A stretch of DNA of 64,000 bases from Amia ocellicauda. Its lineage: Eukaryota; Chordata; Actinopteri; Amiiformes; Amiidae. Below the pieces are notes generated by a model, which saw only the letters and a list, made by a program, of their open reading frames with translations, was not told the DNA's origin and made no database searches. The stretch lies in NCBI RefSeq assembly GCF_036373705.1, contig NC_089855.1, positions 37,884,219 through 37,948,218 on the forward strand. Reading direction: 5' to 3'. Positions 45,940-57,509 of this stretch are shown piece by piece. Every line of letters starts with the position of its first letter. Position 1 is the stretch's first letter. The position numbers and the translations under genes are program-made.

Positions 45940-46910
45940 GTTGAAGCCTCTGAGCTGGAGGCGGGCGTATGGGAATACGATGGGAATATTTTGCCCGCCT
46001 CTTGCGAGCTTTCTGTTTCCTTAGCTGAATGAAGTAGCCCTTGGTTCTAACCTTCACCATCTCCCACCACTCTATGGGAGAATCAGAAAGGTCCCTCAGG
46101 GTCCTCCACTCCTCGAGGTGCCTGCCAAAGGTCTTTATGACACGAGGGTCATTGAGCAGAGAGGTGTTGAGCTTCCAGACCCCAGGCCCCAACTCCCATG
46201 TGCTCGGAATGAGCACCTCTGTCGTCAGGAGCCTGTGGTCTGAAAAGAAGACCACCTTTGAAGACATGGTGGTCCTCTCCAGTGGCTGACTGAGGAGGAC
46301 GAGATCTATACTGGAGGAGCCAGAAGAACCCATCCAGGTGAACAAGGGCACCAGGTCCCGGCCTGCATCGCTGAGTTCAAAGTCCTCCACGTTCGGATTG
46401 AGATCCCTGCTGGATCTATCATTCCAGGGCTTACTCCGTTCTACATCCCTCAGGGCACAGTTGAAATCACCTGAAATGATAACTGGTAAGGTGCAGATCA
46501 GGAACGGCCATAGCTGAGGGAAAAAGAGGACTCTCTCTCTGGCTAGTGGGGGCATACATGTTGACCAGCCTCAATACAGCCCCCTTGTATTTAAAGTCGA
46601 CGCTGGCCAACCTGCCCGCCTCTATTACTTTACATTTTTTTGGTTCTATTAAGGTTTTTTTCAGGAGTACGGCAATCCCGTCTGCTCAGGACACGTTGGA
46701 CCCGGACAAGAAAGACTCACCCAGGGTCCAACTGTCCCGGAGATCTTTATGTTCTTTTTGGAATGTGGATGCCGCACTCCTGTAGACAGATAACATCTGC
46801 CTTCATGCTAGCCAGAGAGTTTAAAACATCATCCTTCTTTTTTACCTCAGCAATGCTTCTCACATTAATAGTTATGATATAATTAAGGCCATAATGGCAG
46901 TGAGAGCAAT
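45940..46910 (-). pseudogene. Tx1/L1-like ORF2 endonuclease domain, broken
   Basis: IITINVRSIAEVKKKDDVLN and MKADVICLQECGIHIP (46880-46755) start the APE-type endonuclease. After a frame break, LPVIISGDFNCALRDVERSK and FTWMGSSGSSSIDLVLLSQP carry the GDFN and SSIDLVL blocks, then VVFFSDHRLLT the SDHR catalytic block. WWEMVKVRTKGYFIQLRKQK leads towards the RT, which is absent. The family nicks target DNA. At least one frameshift near 46560 inactivates it. Confidence 0.75.
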
Positions 46911-47179
46911 TACCTGCTCCCGCTTCCTCTTCCCCACTTCTCTCTTCCCCCTCACCTAGCTTACCGCTTGCATCCATGACTTGCATCCAACCACTTGCCT
47001 CACCACATGATCCTATAGGAAGCCCATGAGGGGGGCTCGGGTCCCTCCACTCGGTAAGGCTGGGGGAACTCCACTGAGCCCAGAGCGCGTGATGCTGGGA
47101 GTTCTCCCTGGTTCCTTCGTAGCCGAGGCCCGACAACAGGTGGCAGAGCAGAGGCCCTGTGTGTGACCAAGGAGACAAT

Positions 47180-48890
47180 TGGATAGACCCTGTTCTGTCT
47201 TATTGCTGGGGAGGAGGCCGGTCTCTCCCTTCCCAGCGGTCTGTTGCCACAGGTCTCCGCCTCTAGCGCCAGTGACTTTGCCAACAAGGCCCGGAGGCCT
47301 TCAAGGTCGTGGCCACTGATGCTAGCTCTCCTCTCCTGAGGACCTGTGGCTATCACACTACCACTGGGAGGGCAGACTTCTTATTGTCCCTTCCCCTTCA
47401 AGAGACATCTGGGGAGTGGGGCAGGAGGGATGTTACTATAAGAGGGCCAGCCCTCTACCGGGCTGCCCATAGCCTTTCCACTGGGGGAGTGGAGAAAGCC
47501 CACAACTCTCCGCTCCAGATTCATAGAGAGGCGTGTAAAACTGAGGGGGGGGGGTCGCAGCTGCAGGGGAGGAGCTGACAGGGGGTGGGTAGCTAGCAGT
47601 ATTAACTCGCTTACTCATCACCCCCCCCACTCACTTTCCTCCTCTCTGCCCTTCTTCTTTTCCCCATGACTATGTTCCATTTACCCAACCCCCTCTGCCT
47701 CAGAGTCAGAGAGGGAGCCTATGAGACTCCTGAAGACTGTTTCCTCTCTACCCTCTTCTTGGGGTGTCTCCTTTACAGGAGCCTCAATTTGTTTTTCTTC
47801 CTCTCCACTCCCCCCAAGGGCCCGTGCCCTATTTGCATAGGGAGGGACAATTGCTAAAAAGGTGCCCTCTCCCACTGCACAGGTTGCAGACCCTCTCCTG
47901 CTCACAGGCTCTGGTCAGATGTTCTCCGCCTCTTGCACTTTATAACAGTACAAACTGTGGCTAAATGACCCAGGGCCCCGCAGTTCCTGCAAAGCTTGGG
48001 CATGCCATGGTAGAAGACAAGAACTCTGTTTGTTTCTAAAACTACGGTGCTCGGCAGGTGGCGTACCCCGCTGATGATGGCCACTTCCACCTGCAGGCGT
48101 ACCTGCCACCATCGAGCACCGGTCCAAACCCTATCCTCATCCATGACTCTCTTACTGTCTGATAGGATCTCACAATGCCTGGGAAAGCCAAGGCCGCCCA
48201 GTCACCCTTGCCCCCTGACGCATCACCGTCACCAACTGGTCTGCCGATGCTGCTATCTCCAAGATTGGTGGCAGGGTTGATGATGTGTCATCGTGCTCCA
48301 AGGGCCAAATATTGGGTCCAGCAGGCTCTCTGTGTTTCTGAGGCGAGCCGCTTGGGCTCCTGCCTCATATGCCCTTCGGAGCAGCGTCTCCGTGACGCGA
48401 CACTGCCTGTTGGGGTGGGGCAGGCCAGGTCGCGTGGCTCCGCAGACATTGGAGGTAGGGAGACGAGCACGTGTTCACACGTGGGAAGTCCACCAGGCCT
48501 GCTTTTGCAGCACGCTGGGTCCTGGCATAAGCCTCCCCTGTCATGGCTAGGCTGTTGCCAGATGGTCCCAGGTTGCCCTCACTTTGTTGATGAGGTCTGG
48601 AAGACGCGGGACGGCCCATGTGGGCCGCTGTTAGCGCTGACCCCTCTCAAACCTGGAGCATGGCAGGGCAGGATCAGAAGGCCAGGAGAACTGGAGACAC
48701 TCCATGGCCCTCTGAATCACTACCCAGAACTCCCAGTCCTGTCCCACAGGAGTAGGTGGGTTGTCCTCGCTCAACAGAGGAGTAGGGGTGGGTGAAACCA
48801 GCTCCTCTTCCATGAGCTCCACCTCAAGCTCTAAATCCACATTGATGGGGCAGAGGATCTCCCCACTCCAGCAGGGCAAGGTGCGACAAG
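47180..48890 (-). pseudogene. Tx1-like ORF1 with a CCHC zinc knuckle, broken
   Basis: The piece at 48144-47905 reads VFYHGMPKLCRNCGALGHLA and TVCTVIKC, a CCHC knuckle like the gag-type ORF1 of Tx1 and related fish elements. It is preceded by VEVAIISGVRHLPSTVVLE. Other parts (48880-48150 and 47850-47180) are proline-, serine- and acid-rich and frameshifted. The product would bind element RNA. Confidence 0.6.
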
Positions 48891-48900
48891 CAGGGGCGAG

Positions 48901-49433
48901 AGGAGCTCATCGTTTTTGATCGGGTTCCTATGGAAGTGCACAGAAACCCCTCCAGTTAGTTCAGAATATTACCAAGTTGTCCCTTTTCCATCTTAAGAAC
49001 ATTGCTCGACTGTGCCCTGTCTGTGGCAGAAAAGCTTGTACAGACTTGATTATTGCAATGCCTTACTTACTAGTGTGTCTCAGTCTGGTGATCACATAAT
49101 TCCTATACCTGAGGTTGCCAGATTTTTTGGCTGGTGCCCGCACTATATATTTGGGTCACACAGCTTATATCCAATTAGGCTATGTAACACACTTCCCATT
49201 GTGATCCGATACCCTGATCTGTGACTAGGAGCCCTTAAACTCAGTTTATTTGTTGTATGAATTAAATTATTATGATTACAATTATTCATTAAAAATAATA
49301 ATAATGGTACTATGCATTCACTGTCCAGTAATATTTTGTCTAGTCTTGACAAGAACATGAGTTGGAATCTGACAGTCCTGGTCTTGGTCTTGGACTTGTA
49401 TGGGCTGGTCTCAACACTGACATACAGATGTAC

Positions 49434-49435
<2 letters not shown>
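48901..49435. other. Unassigned intergenic sequence
   Basis: 48930-49080 (CCAGTTAGTTCAGAATATTA, TGATTATTGCAATGCC) resembles the end of a decayed non-LTR RT. It is too short to classify. Confidence 0.35.

Positions 49436-49519
<84 letters not shown>
49436..49519. repeat. (ATT)n then (GTT)n compound microsatellite
   Basis: About 16 ATT units pass directly into about 11 GTT units. Confidence 0.95.
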
Positions 49520-49520
<1 letters not shown>

Positions 49521-49667
49521 GTGCAAAATCAGAAGGCTTCGAGTGATACATTTCATTCTTCATTTGGTGTTTTATTAATTGTGTTCACCTACTGGATATA
49601 TGACTCAAAATATAATTTTCTTGCATAAACATGTTTATACCGTTATTACATATTAAATCAGACAATG

Positions 49668-49850
49668 GGCAGGATTAAATCAAAACTTTGACCCACCCGC
49701 TAATAGAAAACTACTGAACTATACTCAGTTCATTACTTCATTTTTAGTAAGATGACACTTTCTTCTAATCATAAATGTAACCGCTATGATGAACAGGTTT
49801 ATAGTTTTCCATTAGCTGGTGGGTCAAAGTTTTGATTTAATCTGGCCCAA
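49668..49850. repeat. MITE M, copy 2 (upstream of gene 2)
   Basis: GGGCAGGATTAAATCAAAAC at the left and its inverse (GTTTTGATTTAATCTGGCCC) at the right. The core CTTCTAATCATAAATGTAAC and the orientation are the same as copy 1 at 32946. It ends about 280 bp before the proposed start of the IL10RB-like gene. Confidence 0.85.
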
Positions 49851-49979
49851 TAGGTTCTGTATATTTTGCACATTCTTTTCCAAATGGGACTTCCCGTTTG
49901 TGTTGACCGTTTTTTTTTTTAGTGTCCATTACGTAACTGTGAAGATAGTATATTACATACTTCCCTTTCTGATTCTGTC

Positions 49980-49991
49980 AGTTTTGGTTTC
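49980..49991 (-). promoter_or_regulatory. ISRE-like site upstream of gene 2, one mismatch
   Basis: AGTTTTGGTTTC differs from the inverse ISRE consensus AGTTTCNNTTTC at one base. It lies about 140 bp before the proposed ATG. Weak evidence alone. Confidence 0.3.
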
Positions 49992-50129
49992 CCAGCAAGT
50001 CCCTCCCACACGTATAATGATGCAGACATGTATTTTAACTTTCAGTACAAGGAAATCAACCTCTTACAGTAAACATCCTGTGGAACTGTAGTCCTAACAA
50101 GAGACGTAATTAGCCACACTTTTGTCAAA

Positions 50130-53100
50130 ATGGGGTCCTTTAAAATCTGTTTTATCGAAAGCTGCTGTATATTGCAAGGTTTGTACCTTTTAACTTTAGT
50201 TGTGTATTTGTGTGTGCTTTCCGAGAGCTTTCAGCTATGGTAATGAACGAAGTTCTACGATAACTTGATTAGCAGTTTTAAAATGTATGTAGACTATAGA
50301 ATGTGTAGAATAGGATATTAAAAATGTTATTAATTATTTTCCACAATATTATGACTTGTCTTAATATGTCATTCGGTTGTTTTAGAAACCGTTCGGGGAA
50401 CTTTAACCATTTTAGCACATATTTTACAAATGTAAAAAATCGCATATTGATTCAATGAAAAGTAGTCTAAAGAAAACAGGCCAAAGTACAAATTGTCCGG
50501 GTTTCTTGAAAATAAACCATTTAAATATTCAACATGATGTCTATATACCCCGAAATATAGATTTTATAGTTAATATACTTAGATATTTTATTAACGCCTA
50601 TGGGTCTGGATAATTGTATCACTTCATCAGTGCTGGGAAATTGTATCTTCTTACTGACTAGGTAGTTTGCGTTACATCGTATATTTAAATCAGCTACATT
50701 ACAGACTGTGGGTTACCGGTACCTATAGAAAATAATATAACTTTCCCTGTGTCTCGAAATTTCACTGTGTCAGTTAATAAAGATGTGTGCTTCTAGACAA
50801 TCTCTAGAAATGTTAGTTTTCTGCAGAACATAATAGAGCATAGATGTAAATGTAATTTAAATTACAGTTATAGAGAATCTGTGTGAAAAATGCTTGGTAT
50901 GCCAAAGCAATGCCAAAAAATATGGGAAACTATTTTTTTTTTGTTCATCTACTATGGCAGCTGAATTATCATTGCATTGTGTTGCTTACATTTTGTATTC
51001 AGAGATCATATTTATATTTCCAGTGGTGCTTGCATCTTTACCTCCTCCAAGAAATGTAAGAGTGCATTCAATAAACCTTGGAGCCACACTACAATGGGAC
51101 TATGAGGCTTCTGCAACCAATGTCACCTATACTGCAACATTCATATACAAGTTAGTGGTTTAAATTCAATGATATTGGCATGATTATTAGTTATTTTTCA
51201 CAGTAGAAATGTTCTGTCCAAATATACAATTGTTTGGGGTTTTGTAAGAAATACAGTCAATCTTCAATATCATTTTAAATATATTTATTTGTTAACTGTA
51301 TACAAATTAGGGGATTGTATAATATGTTTGCAGGAATTTAATTACAGGTAAACAGAAAGACAAAAAAGCCTGAAAAGAATGGTCTTTCACGAGTAAATAA
51401 TCAAAGACCAAGCCACTAATTCAGGATACCCAAACTCATATATTTATAATAAATGTATTATAAGTTTATACATTTTTAAAATATTTTTTGGAAACACTAT
51501 GGAAAATAAAGCAGGATTAATGTCAAAGCCAGATGGTACTATTACATGAGAGATGCTATTATACAACACAAGAAGGGAGTAATGCTTACAAAGGCAGCTT
51601 TATGAGCAGTCAGGAGTAAATTTATACAATTTTGGAAACACATTGATTGAAAAAGGAATCCTTCTCCTGAGGGCTTATGGGGAGCTAATATTGTTGTTAA
51701 CTAAAGGGCAGTATTCATGAGACAGTGGTCAAATCTCAGAGTAGATTCTTCCTTCTGTATGTTAATGCAAGTCAAATTTTAACATTGCACTTTGGTTCTG
51801 TTTTTGAGTTGCAAAATCATGTTTGCAGTTTCTGCTCTTCCCTGAATTTTTGTAGGTCTTGATAAAGAAAAAAAAAGTATGTTTAAACACTAATTTGTAG
51901 ATTTAAGTGAGGAAATACTTTAGTGAAAGGAAACAATCAAATTTCAGGATGACTAATGTTTGTGTGTGTGTGTGTTTTTGAATGGTAATATGTTAGCAGT
52001 GCTTATTTTGGTAGTGTATGTGGCACTGAACGAAAGGCTAATTAGATTTTGCAAGTCAGGCTATAAAGGATTTGATTGATTTCACATTACTCCATTGGTT
52101 CATGACACTATGTTCTGAAGTTTCTGGTATTACAGGGGAAATAAGTGAACAATGCGAAACATGATTCCTTAAAACTGTGAGGAAGGTAATGCTTCCTCAC
52201 TTCTAAAAAAGGAGAACATAAGATGTGTCAATGTTTTGTTGTACTAAGCAGTGAGGTTATTATTTTGTTTTTAACATTTTTGCATTCAATACTTTTTATT
52301 TATTTTATTTAAAGTATTTAATGCATACAGTAGGCTCCAAATGTATTCAAGCAATCAACATTTAGTGAATCGTCTTTGGCTATGCTAACATTGAGGAAGC
52401 CATTTCTATAGCATTGTAATTGGTTCATTAACTTCTCAGGTGGAATATTTGACCACTTCTGCATGCAGAACCTCTCCATCTCCTTCAGCTTGGAAGGCTT
52501 GAATTTTTCAGTTATAAACTTAATAAATTTGAACATTGCATATTTAGAAATACATTCAACCATTTTTGACAGATATTCAATTGATGCATATAATATTGAT
52601 AGTCATTAAGTTTTTATTAATTTATTAATGTTGTTTAATCAGAGTTACATTTTTGTTGCCTCCAAATATACAGAAACAGCAGGAGGAACACAAAATGCAC
52701 TGAAAATCCCAGTGATATCCTGGAGTTTAGGAAAATGTGCTTGAAGCTTTATATTGGTTGAGGAATGCTGCAGAGAGTGGTTTCAAACCCAGTTCATGGA
52801 GGACAGTCTCCAGTAAGATCTCTTAATTTCACAGTTAATTAATTATGAATTAGAAATTATTAAAAGCAGGCTTAGCTTGTTCATATGTGTAGGTGGGGCA
52901 GAGCCCAACTAAAAATGAATCCACTCAAAAACATAGTGCTTTCTCAGAAACTCGTTATGCATATCAATATGACGTTATCTCAATGACTTGTTTGTTTATG
53001 CACAGTAATTCAGCAATAGGATTCATTTTAGAAAATGTGTAGGAATAATTAACATGTGAATTTATTTAAATTTAGCACCAATTTTAAAATCCCATTCTGT

Positions 53101-56100
53101 TTAAAAGTGTCCCGGGATTGTGGGGCCAGGTAGCAACCCTACCTAATGAGAGAACGAAAGGTCTGGTGATATAATAACAATATTGTACTTAATGAGAAAT
53201 TGTGGTATATAAACTTTGTCTGATTGCATGTTCAGTGCTTTTTTGTATAGTTTTTGTTAGTTGGGTCGTGAAGGTTTGTCATTCTATAAATGTGGGTTGC
53301 CGGGAAAAAAGTATGAAAACCACTGATCTAGACTATTATATTTCACAAAACAAAAAATTCTTGTTTTTCAGATATTTATATTTTTCATCCTGGCTAATAT
53401 TTTATATTCTTTTTTTTTATTTTTATTTTTTTCAATTGAATTGCTTTTCTCTGGAGTGCGACATCGCACAGGGCCACAATTTGGCAGGCTAGAATCAAAT
53501 AGACCTCTGTTATAACCTCACCTAGTGGAGTAAACAAGTCAGTGCAGGCTTTATATTTTTCCAGATGAACATTGTTTTATTCCCTGTAAACTGTATATTA
53601 CATTTATTCCTTCTTAATTTAGCCTTAGTCTTTCAAGGTTTGAACACTTCAATTTTTTTAGAATATACAATCATCTTGGTTTTGCATTTTGGAGTTGAAA
53701 ACACTGAAAATCTTAACCTTTTTTTTTCTTATACAGAACTGGAGAAGTTGTGGAAGAGACTGCATGCCAGGGGATTACAGAGAGAAAGTGTGACCTCACA
53801 AAGCTGTTGTCAGTTTTCGGTCAATACAATTTCAAAGTGAGAGCAGAGCAGGGGATTTTCACATCCCCGTGGGTGCAGAGTCCACGTTTCTCATTGGAAT
53901 TGAACAGTAACTATCTTTAACTATCCATTTGTAGGAAAGAAATTCAGTATTGTTGTAACATCCTGCAGTCACCTCTGAAAACAATATCTCAGGAACACTG
54001 TAATTGGAATTAGGGATGCACCGAAATGAACATTCTTGGCCGACAACAAAAGTCCATTAAAAAGTGGATGAACCCACAACAAATTAATAATCGTCCTAGA
54101 CATAAGCCTACTTGGCCTACTTCTTCAGGAAAAGTGGCTGGTTCTTCTTTATGAAAAGTAGTAAGACAAGTAAGACAAGCACCTAGGATCGGAATTGGGA
54201 TAAAATTAACTTTTTCGGCCACTAGCCACTGTGTCTGGTAGAAGGAAAAAACTTACCAGCCACTTGGTATTTTTACCAGCCAAAGGCAAACATCACCAAA
54301 AATGCATGAGGGTGCATAAGTGTGTGGTGAACATGTTAAAACATGGCAATTATTCAGGTAATTAATCAAATCACTATAACAAAAGCTAATTGCAGGTGTG
54401 TATGAGGGAAAAGGATCTGGATAGAAAAAACATGCTCCCACACAGTTTCTACTTGCAAGTGTTATAAGGTCTTTGACCAAAACACTGCATTCTGTTGAAT
54501 TATAACACTTGCTAGTAGAGGCGGGAGCATCGTTTTCAAATTAATCAATCACATATGAAATAACATGGCAGCTAATGGAGATCAGTATAAACACACTAAA
54601 CTAGCACATGAAAAGGGGTTTTATATGGTGACACATTATTGCTCTTCATACTCCTCTTCCTCTTCAGTGCTACTCCCTTCTCTGGGTCTCTGCACGTCAT
54701 TAAAAGGATTTCATTGGATTGGCTAGATATTCATAGAGTCACGGTCTGTGGTTGGGTAAAAAAATATATAATCTCTAGGAATGATGACAGATAGTAACAT
54801 CCTTTCCACTGGTAAATACCATGCACGCCAGCAAAGACGCGATTTAAACAAACCGCACGTTTCTCTTCAGCAGAATCTCCGCTACGCAGCAAAAAATGCA
54901 TGTCTCTATCGCAAATCATTTAAACACAAATTAATACGTTGTAATTGATGCAATTGATGAATACTTATCTAACACAACAACTTTGTTAAATAAATTTCAA
55001 TGTAAAAATACATTATTAGAAGACATATGGAAATGGCATAATAACAGCAGACCTGTCAACTCTCAAGCATGTCGTGTCAGACTCTTGTATTATTGTCCCG
55101 ACATTATCACGACTTTTTATTGTTACAATTTCAAATTAACTATAAAGGTTGTGACTATTTGTTTTATAAAGGAATATTTTGCAATTACAGCTGTAATTGA
55201 CCGAACAATATGTTTTTCTTTTTCATTTTTTAATACATTTTCATTCAATTGCCAGTTTAGCAATGTGAGCTGCAATGAAAATGCATTAGCATTAGCATTA
55301 GCTTCCTTGTGGCAATGTTTTCCAGTCACAATATCGAAATGCAAAATGTATAAGACCTATCTAGCTAGCTAATTTACACAATCTACTTGACTAAATGATT
55401 GACTTTTCCTGTCCACACCACACTCAGAATAAACAAAATAAACAGCAATAGCTGGTTGCTATTTGATCGTGTCATCAAAAACGTAATTGTTCGGTAACAT
55501 TTATTCGGTCTTTTCACTTATTTCGGTTGCCAAACATTCGGTGCATCCATAATTGGAATTTACAGGTACTTTAAAAAGGGCTCAGTCTTCTAACTGGGCT
55601 CCTATACTGTGCGCAAAGACTCCAATTATTGTGCAAAAAAAATGGATAAAGAAAGGAAACCCATGAAGTATCCTTAATGAAAACCAAAAATTACACATGG
55701 ACAAATATATTAACTTGAAAAGAATTGCATTTTCAAAACTGGGCTCGACACTTGGGAGTCAATTTATGAGAAGACTGTCTATGCTGGAACTGAGGTTGCC
55801 GGCCATTTTATTGGCTGTTGTGGACCCATTAGGCTACTTTTTCGTGTAGTCATAGATGTAGTGCAAATAAGCACAAATAAGAATATTAATAATGGAGAGA
55901 TCTTGAGAGATGTATGACTCACTTATTCTGTCAGCTGAAGCTCCGTTTTCTCCTTTCTTGTTGTATATTTTTTCAACCCTCGCTATTGTGTGAGGTGAAC
56001 CTTGTTCTAGTTCCACAATTTTCATATGTGCTTGGAACAATTTTCAATGCTAGCATGTCTTTTTTAATCATCACGGTTATCAGCAGAGTGATTTCCATGC

Positions 56101-56950
56101 TTATTTTAGTGTCACGTTGGTGCCATTTTGCCGATTGTGTGAGCCACATGAAATGAGACTGCAGTAGGCCTATAGACTGGCATAGTACAACTCACAGTCT
56201 TTTTTTTATTCATACTTTTTTATTGCTTTTTTAAATTAAATAATTTCAAATGTCACAACCCTTAGGATAATGTCACATGGATAGATTATTTTTATATATA
56301 ATTTAGACAAAGGTTTTTACACTTGTTTTGTATCTTCTAAAATTCAGCTACTCTCAGAAGTAATTTAATACTAATATCACGTCCCTTTGAATATTCAAAT
56401 ATTTGAATACTTGTACCTAGTTTGTCTTAAGAGGACATTTAGTGGAGACTTACATGCTATTTAGACTGTGCCCAAATCTTCACTAACCAGCTAGGGGGTA
56501 GGAACTGGATCAACGTGTGGATTGAGTGGAAAACACCAGGTCTAAGTATAGGAAAACAATTAAGAGGAAGTTTTGTTCTGTAGGCTAGATTAACAATACT
56601 GCAAAAGCAGGAATTACATAAAGAATTTGTTGCCTAATAATAAAATAGTGATGTTGGCCTTCGGAGAATATCTTACCAGTTTGTTCAAATGAAAAGAAGA
56701 AAAACAACTGGCATATTAATTGGTGCATTTGAATTAAGATTAGTCTGCACAGTAGCAGTATATTAATACTGAACTTTTCTCTACAGCAACTATCGGACCT
56801 CCCTCACAGGTGTCTGTAGATACTGCAAATGGTTTTTTGCATGTACAACTTCAGGATCCTGTGACTAACTTTAAAAACAAGACTCTGGAAGATGTTTATG
56901 GTTCAATTGAATTCAATGTTAGATACTGGAAAGATGGTGAAGAAGAGAAA
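50130..56950 (+). CDS. il10rb: IL10RB-like class II cytokine receptor (CRFB4), first four exons
   Basis: Exons: 50130-50178, 51024-51150, 53737-53906, 56787-56950 (510 nt, 170 residues). Their phases match those of the neighbouring receptor gene. Exon 1 gives a hydrophobic start (ICFIESCCILQVVLA across the junction) and is the least certain. Domain 1 reads LPPPRNVRVHSINLGATLQW, with an NVT glycosylation site, then ERKCDLTKLL and YNFKVRAEQGIFTSPWVQSP. Domain 2 starts TTIGPPSQVSV and holds DVYGSIEFNVRYWKDGEEEK, which closely follows the mammalian IL10RB pattern ending in YWKNGTDEK. The second half of domain 2, membrane helix and tail are not found up to 64000. The family chain pairs with IL-10, IL-22 and related receptors. 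IFNAR1-like (CRFB5) is the main alternative. Confidence 0.78.
51151..52325. other. Intron 2 of the IL10RB-like gene, 5' part
   Basis: AT-rich with a short (TG)n at 51962-51976. No element recognised. Confidence 0.4.
52326..52560 (-). mobile_element. Tc1 remnant: end and transposase tail
   Basis: TACAGTAGGCTCCAAATGTA looks like a Tc1 end. Next to it the minus strand reads EMERFCMQKWSNIPPEKLMN, like the C-terminal [15 protein letters not shown] of Tc1 transposases. The rest of the element is gone. Confidence 0.5.
53100..53325. mobile_element. hAT-like remnant
   Basis: The segment ends in ATGAAAACCACTGATC, preceded by GGGTCGTGAAGGTTTG and TGGGTTGCCGGG. This is the usual end of several vertebrate hAT elements (CAGTGGTTTTCA inverted). 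The left end is not defined. Confidence 0.4.
54011..55551. mobile_element. hAT element K, non-autonomous, with a perfect 8-bp duplication
   Basis: It begins TAGGGATGCACCGAAATG and ends with the inverse of TATGGATGCACCGAATG. ATTGGAAT occurs directly on both sides (54003-54010 and 55552-55559), the 8-bp duplication expected of hAT. No transposase frame is seen within 1541 bp. It sits in intron 3 of the IL10RB-like gene. Confidence 0.9.
54506..54711 (+). repeat. Dispersed repeat L, copy 2, inside hAT K
   Basis: It matches 8123-8330 in the opposite orientation, with GTGACACATTATTGCTCTTC and CATACTCCTCTTCCTCTT shared. It lies wholly inside the hAT element, so it was either carried by it or inserted later. 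Confidence 0.6.
55560..56786. other. Intron 3 of the IL10RB-like gene, 3' part
   Basis: AT-rich, no element or exon recognised. Confidence 0.4.
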
Positions 56951-56995
56951 GTAAGTCTTTTTTCTAATGTTAATTTATGTAATATACACGTACAC

Positions 56996-57034
56996 ATGCA
57001 CACACACACACACACGTGTATATATATATATATA
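56996..57034. repeat. (CA)n and (TA)n dinucleotide repeat
   Basis: A CA run passes into a TA run immediately before Tc1 element H, which uses TA as its target. Confidence 0.8.
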
Positions 57035-57509
57035 TACACTGATCAGCCATAACATTATGACCACTGACAGGTGAAGTGAATAACATTGATAATCTCGTTA
57101 TCATGGTTAGTGGGTGGGATATATTAAGCAGCAAGTGAACATTTTGTCCTTAAAGTTGATGTGTTAGAAGCAGGAAAAATGGGCAAGTGTAAGGATCTGA
57201 GTGACTTTGACAAGGGCCAAATTGTGATGGCTAGACGACTGGGTCAAAGCAAACTGCAGCTCTTGTGGGGTGTTCCCGGTCTCCAGTGCTCAGTACCTAT
57301 GAAAAGTGGTCCAAGGAAGGAAAAGCGGTGAACCGGCGACAGGGTCATGGGCGGCCAAGGCTCATTGATGCACAGGAGGAGCGAAGGCTTGCTTGTGTGG
57401 TCCGATCCAACAGACGAGCTACTGTAGCTCAAATTGCTGAAATAGTCAATGCTGGTTCTGATAGAAAGGTGTCAGAAGACACAGTGCATTGCAGTTTGTT
57501 GCGTATGGG

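Larger units (their letters stand above)
45939..48900 (-). mobile_element. Tx1/L1-like LINE, ORF1 and endonuclease part
   Basis: On the minus strand a gag-like ORF1 with a zinc knuckle (about 48140-47900) is followed by an endonuclease (about 46900-45940). The element stops at E2, where the RT would follow. It is GC-rich compared with its surroundings and differs from the 2837-7960 LINE. Confidence 0.7.

Noticed and set aside
49312-49628. Frames with poly-Tyr, poly-Leu and poly-Cys
   Set aside because: They are translations of the ATT/GTT microsatellite.
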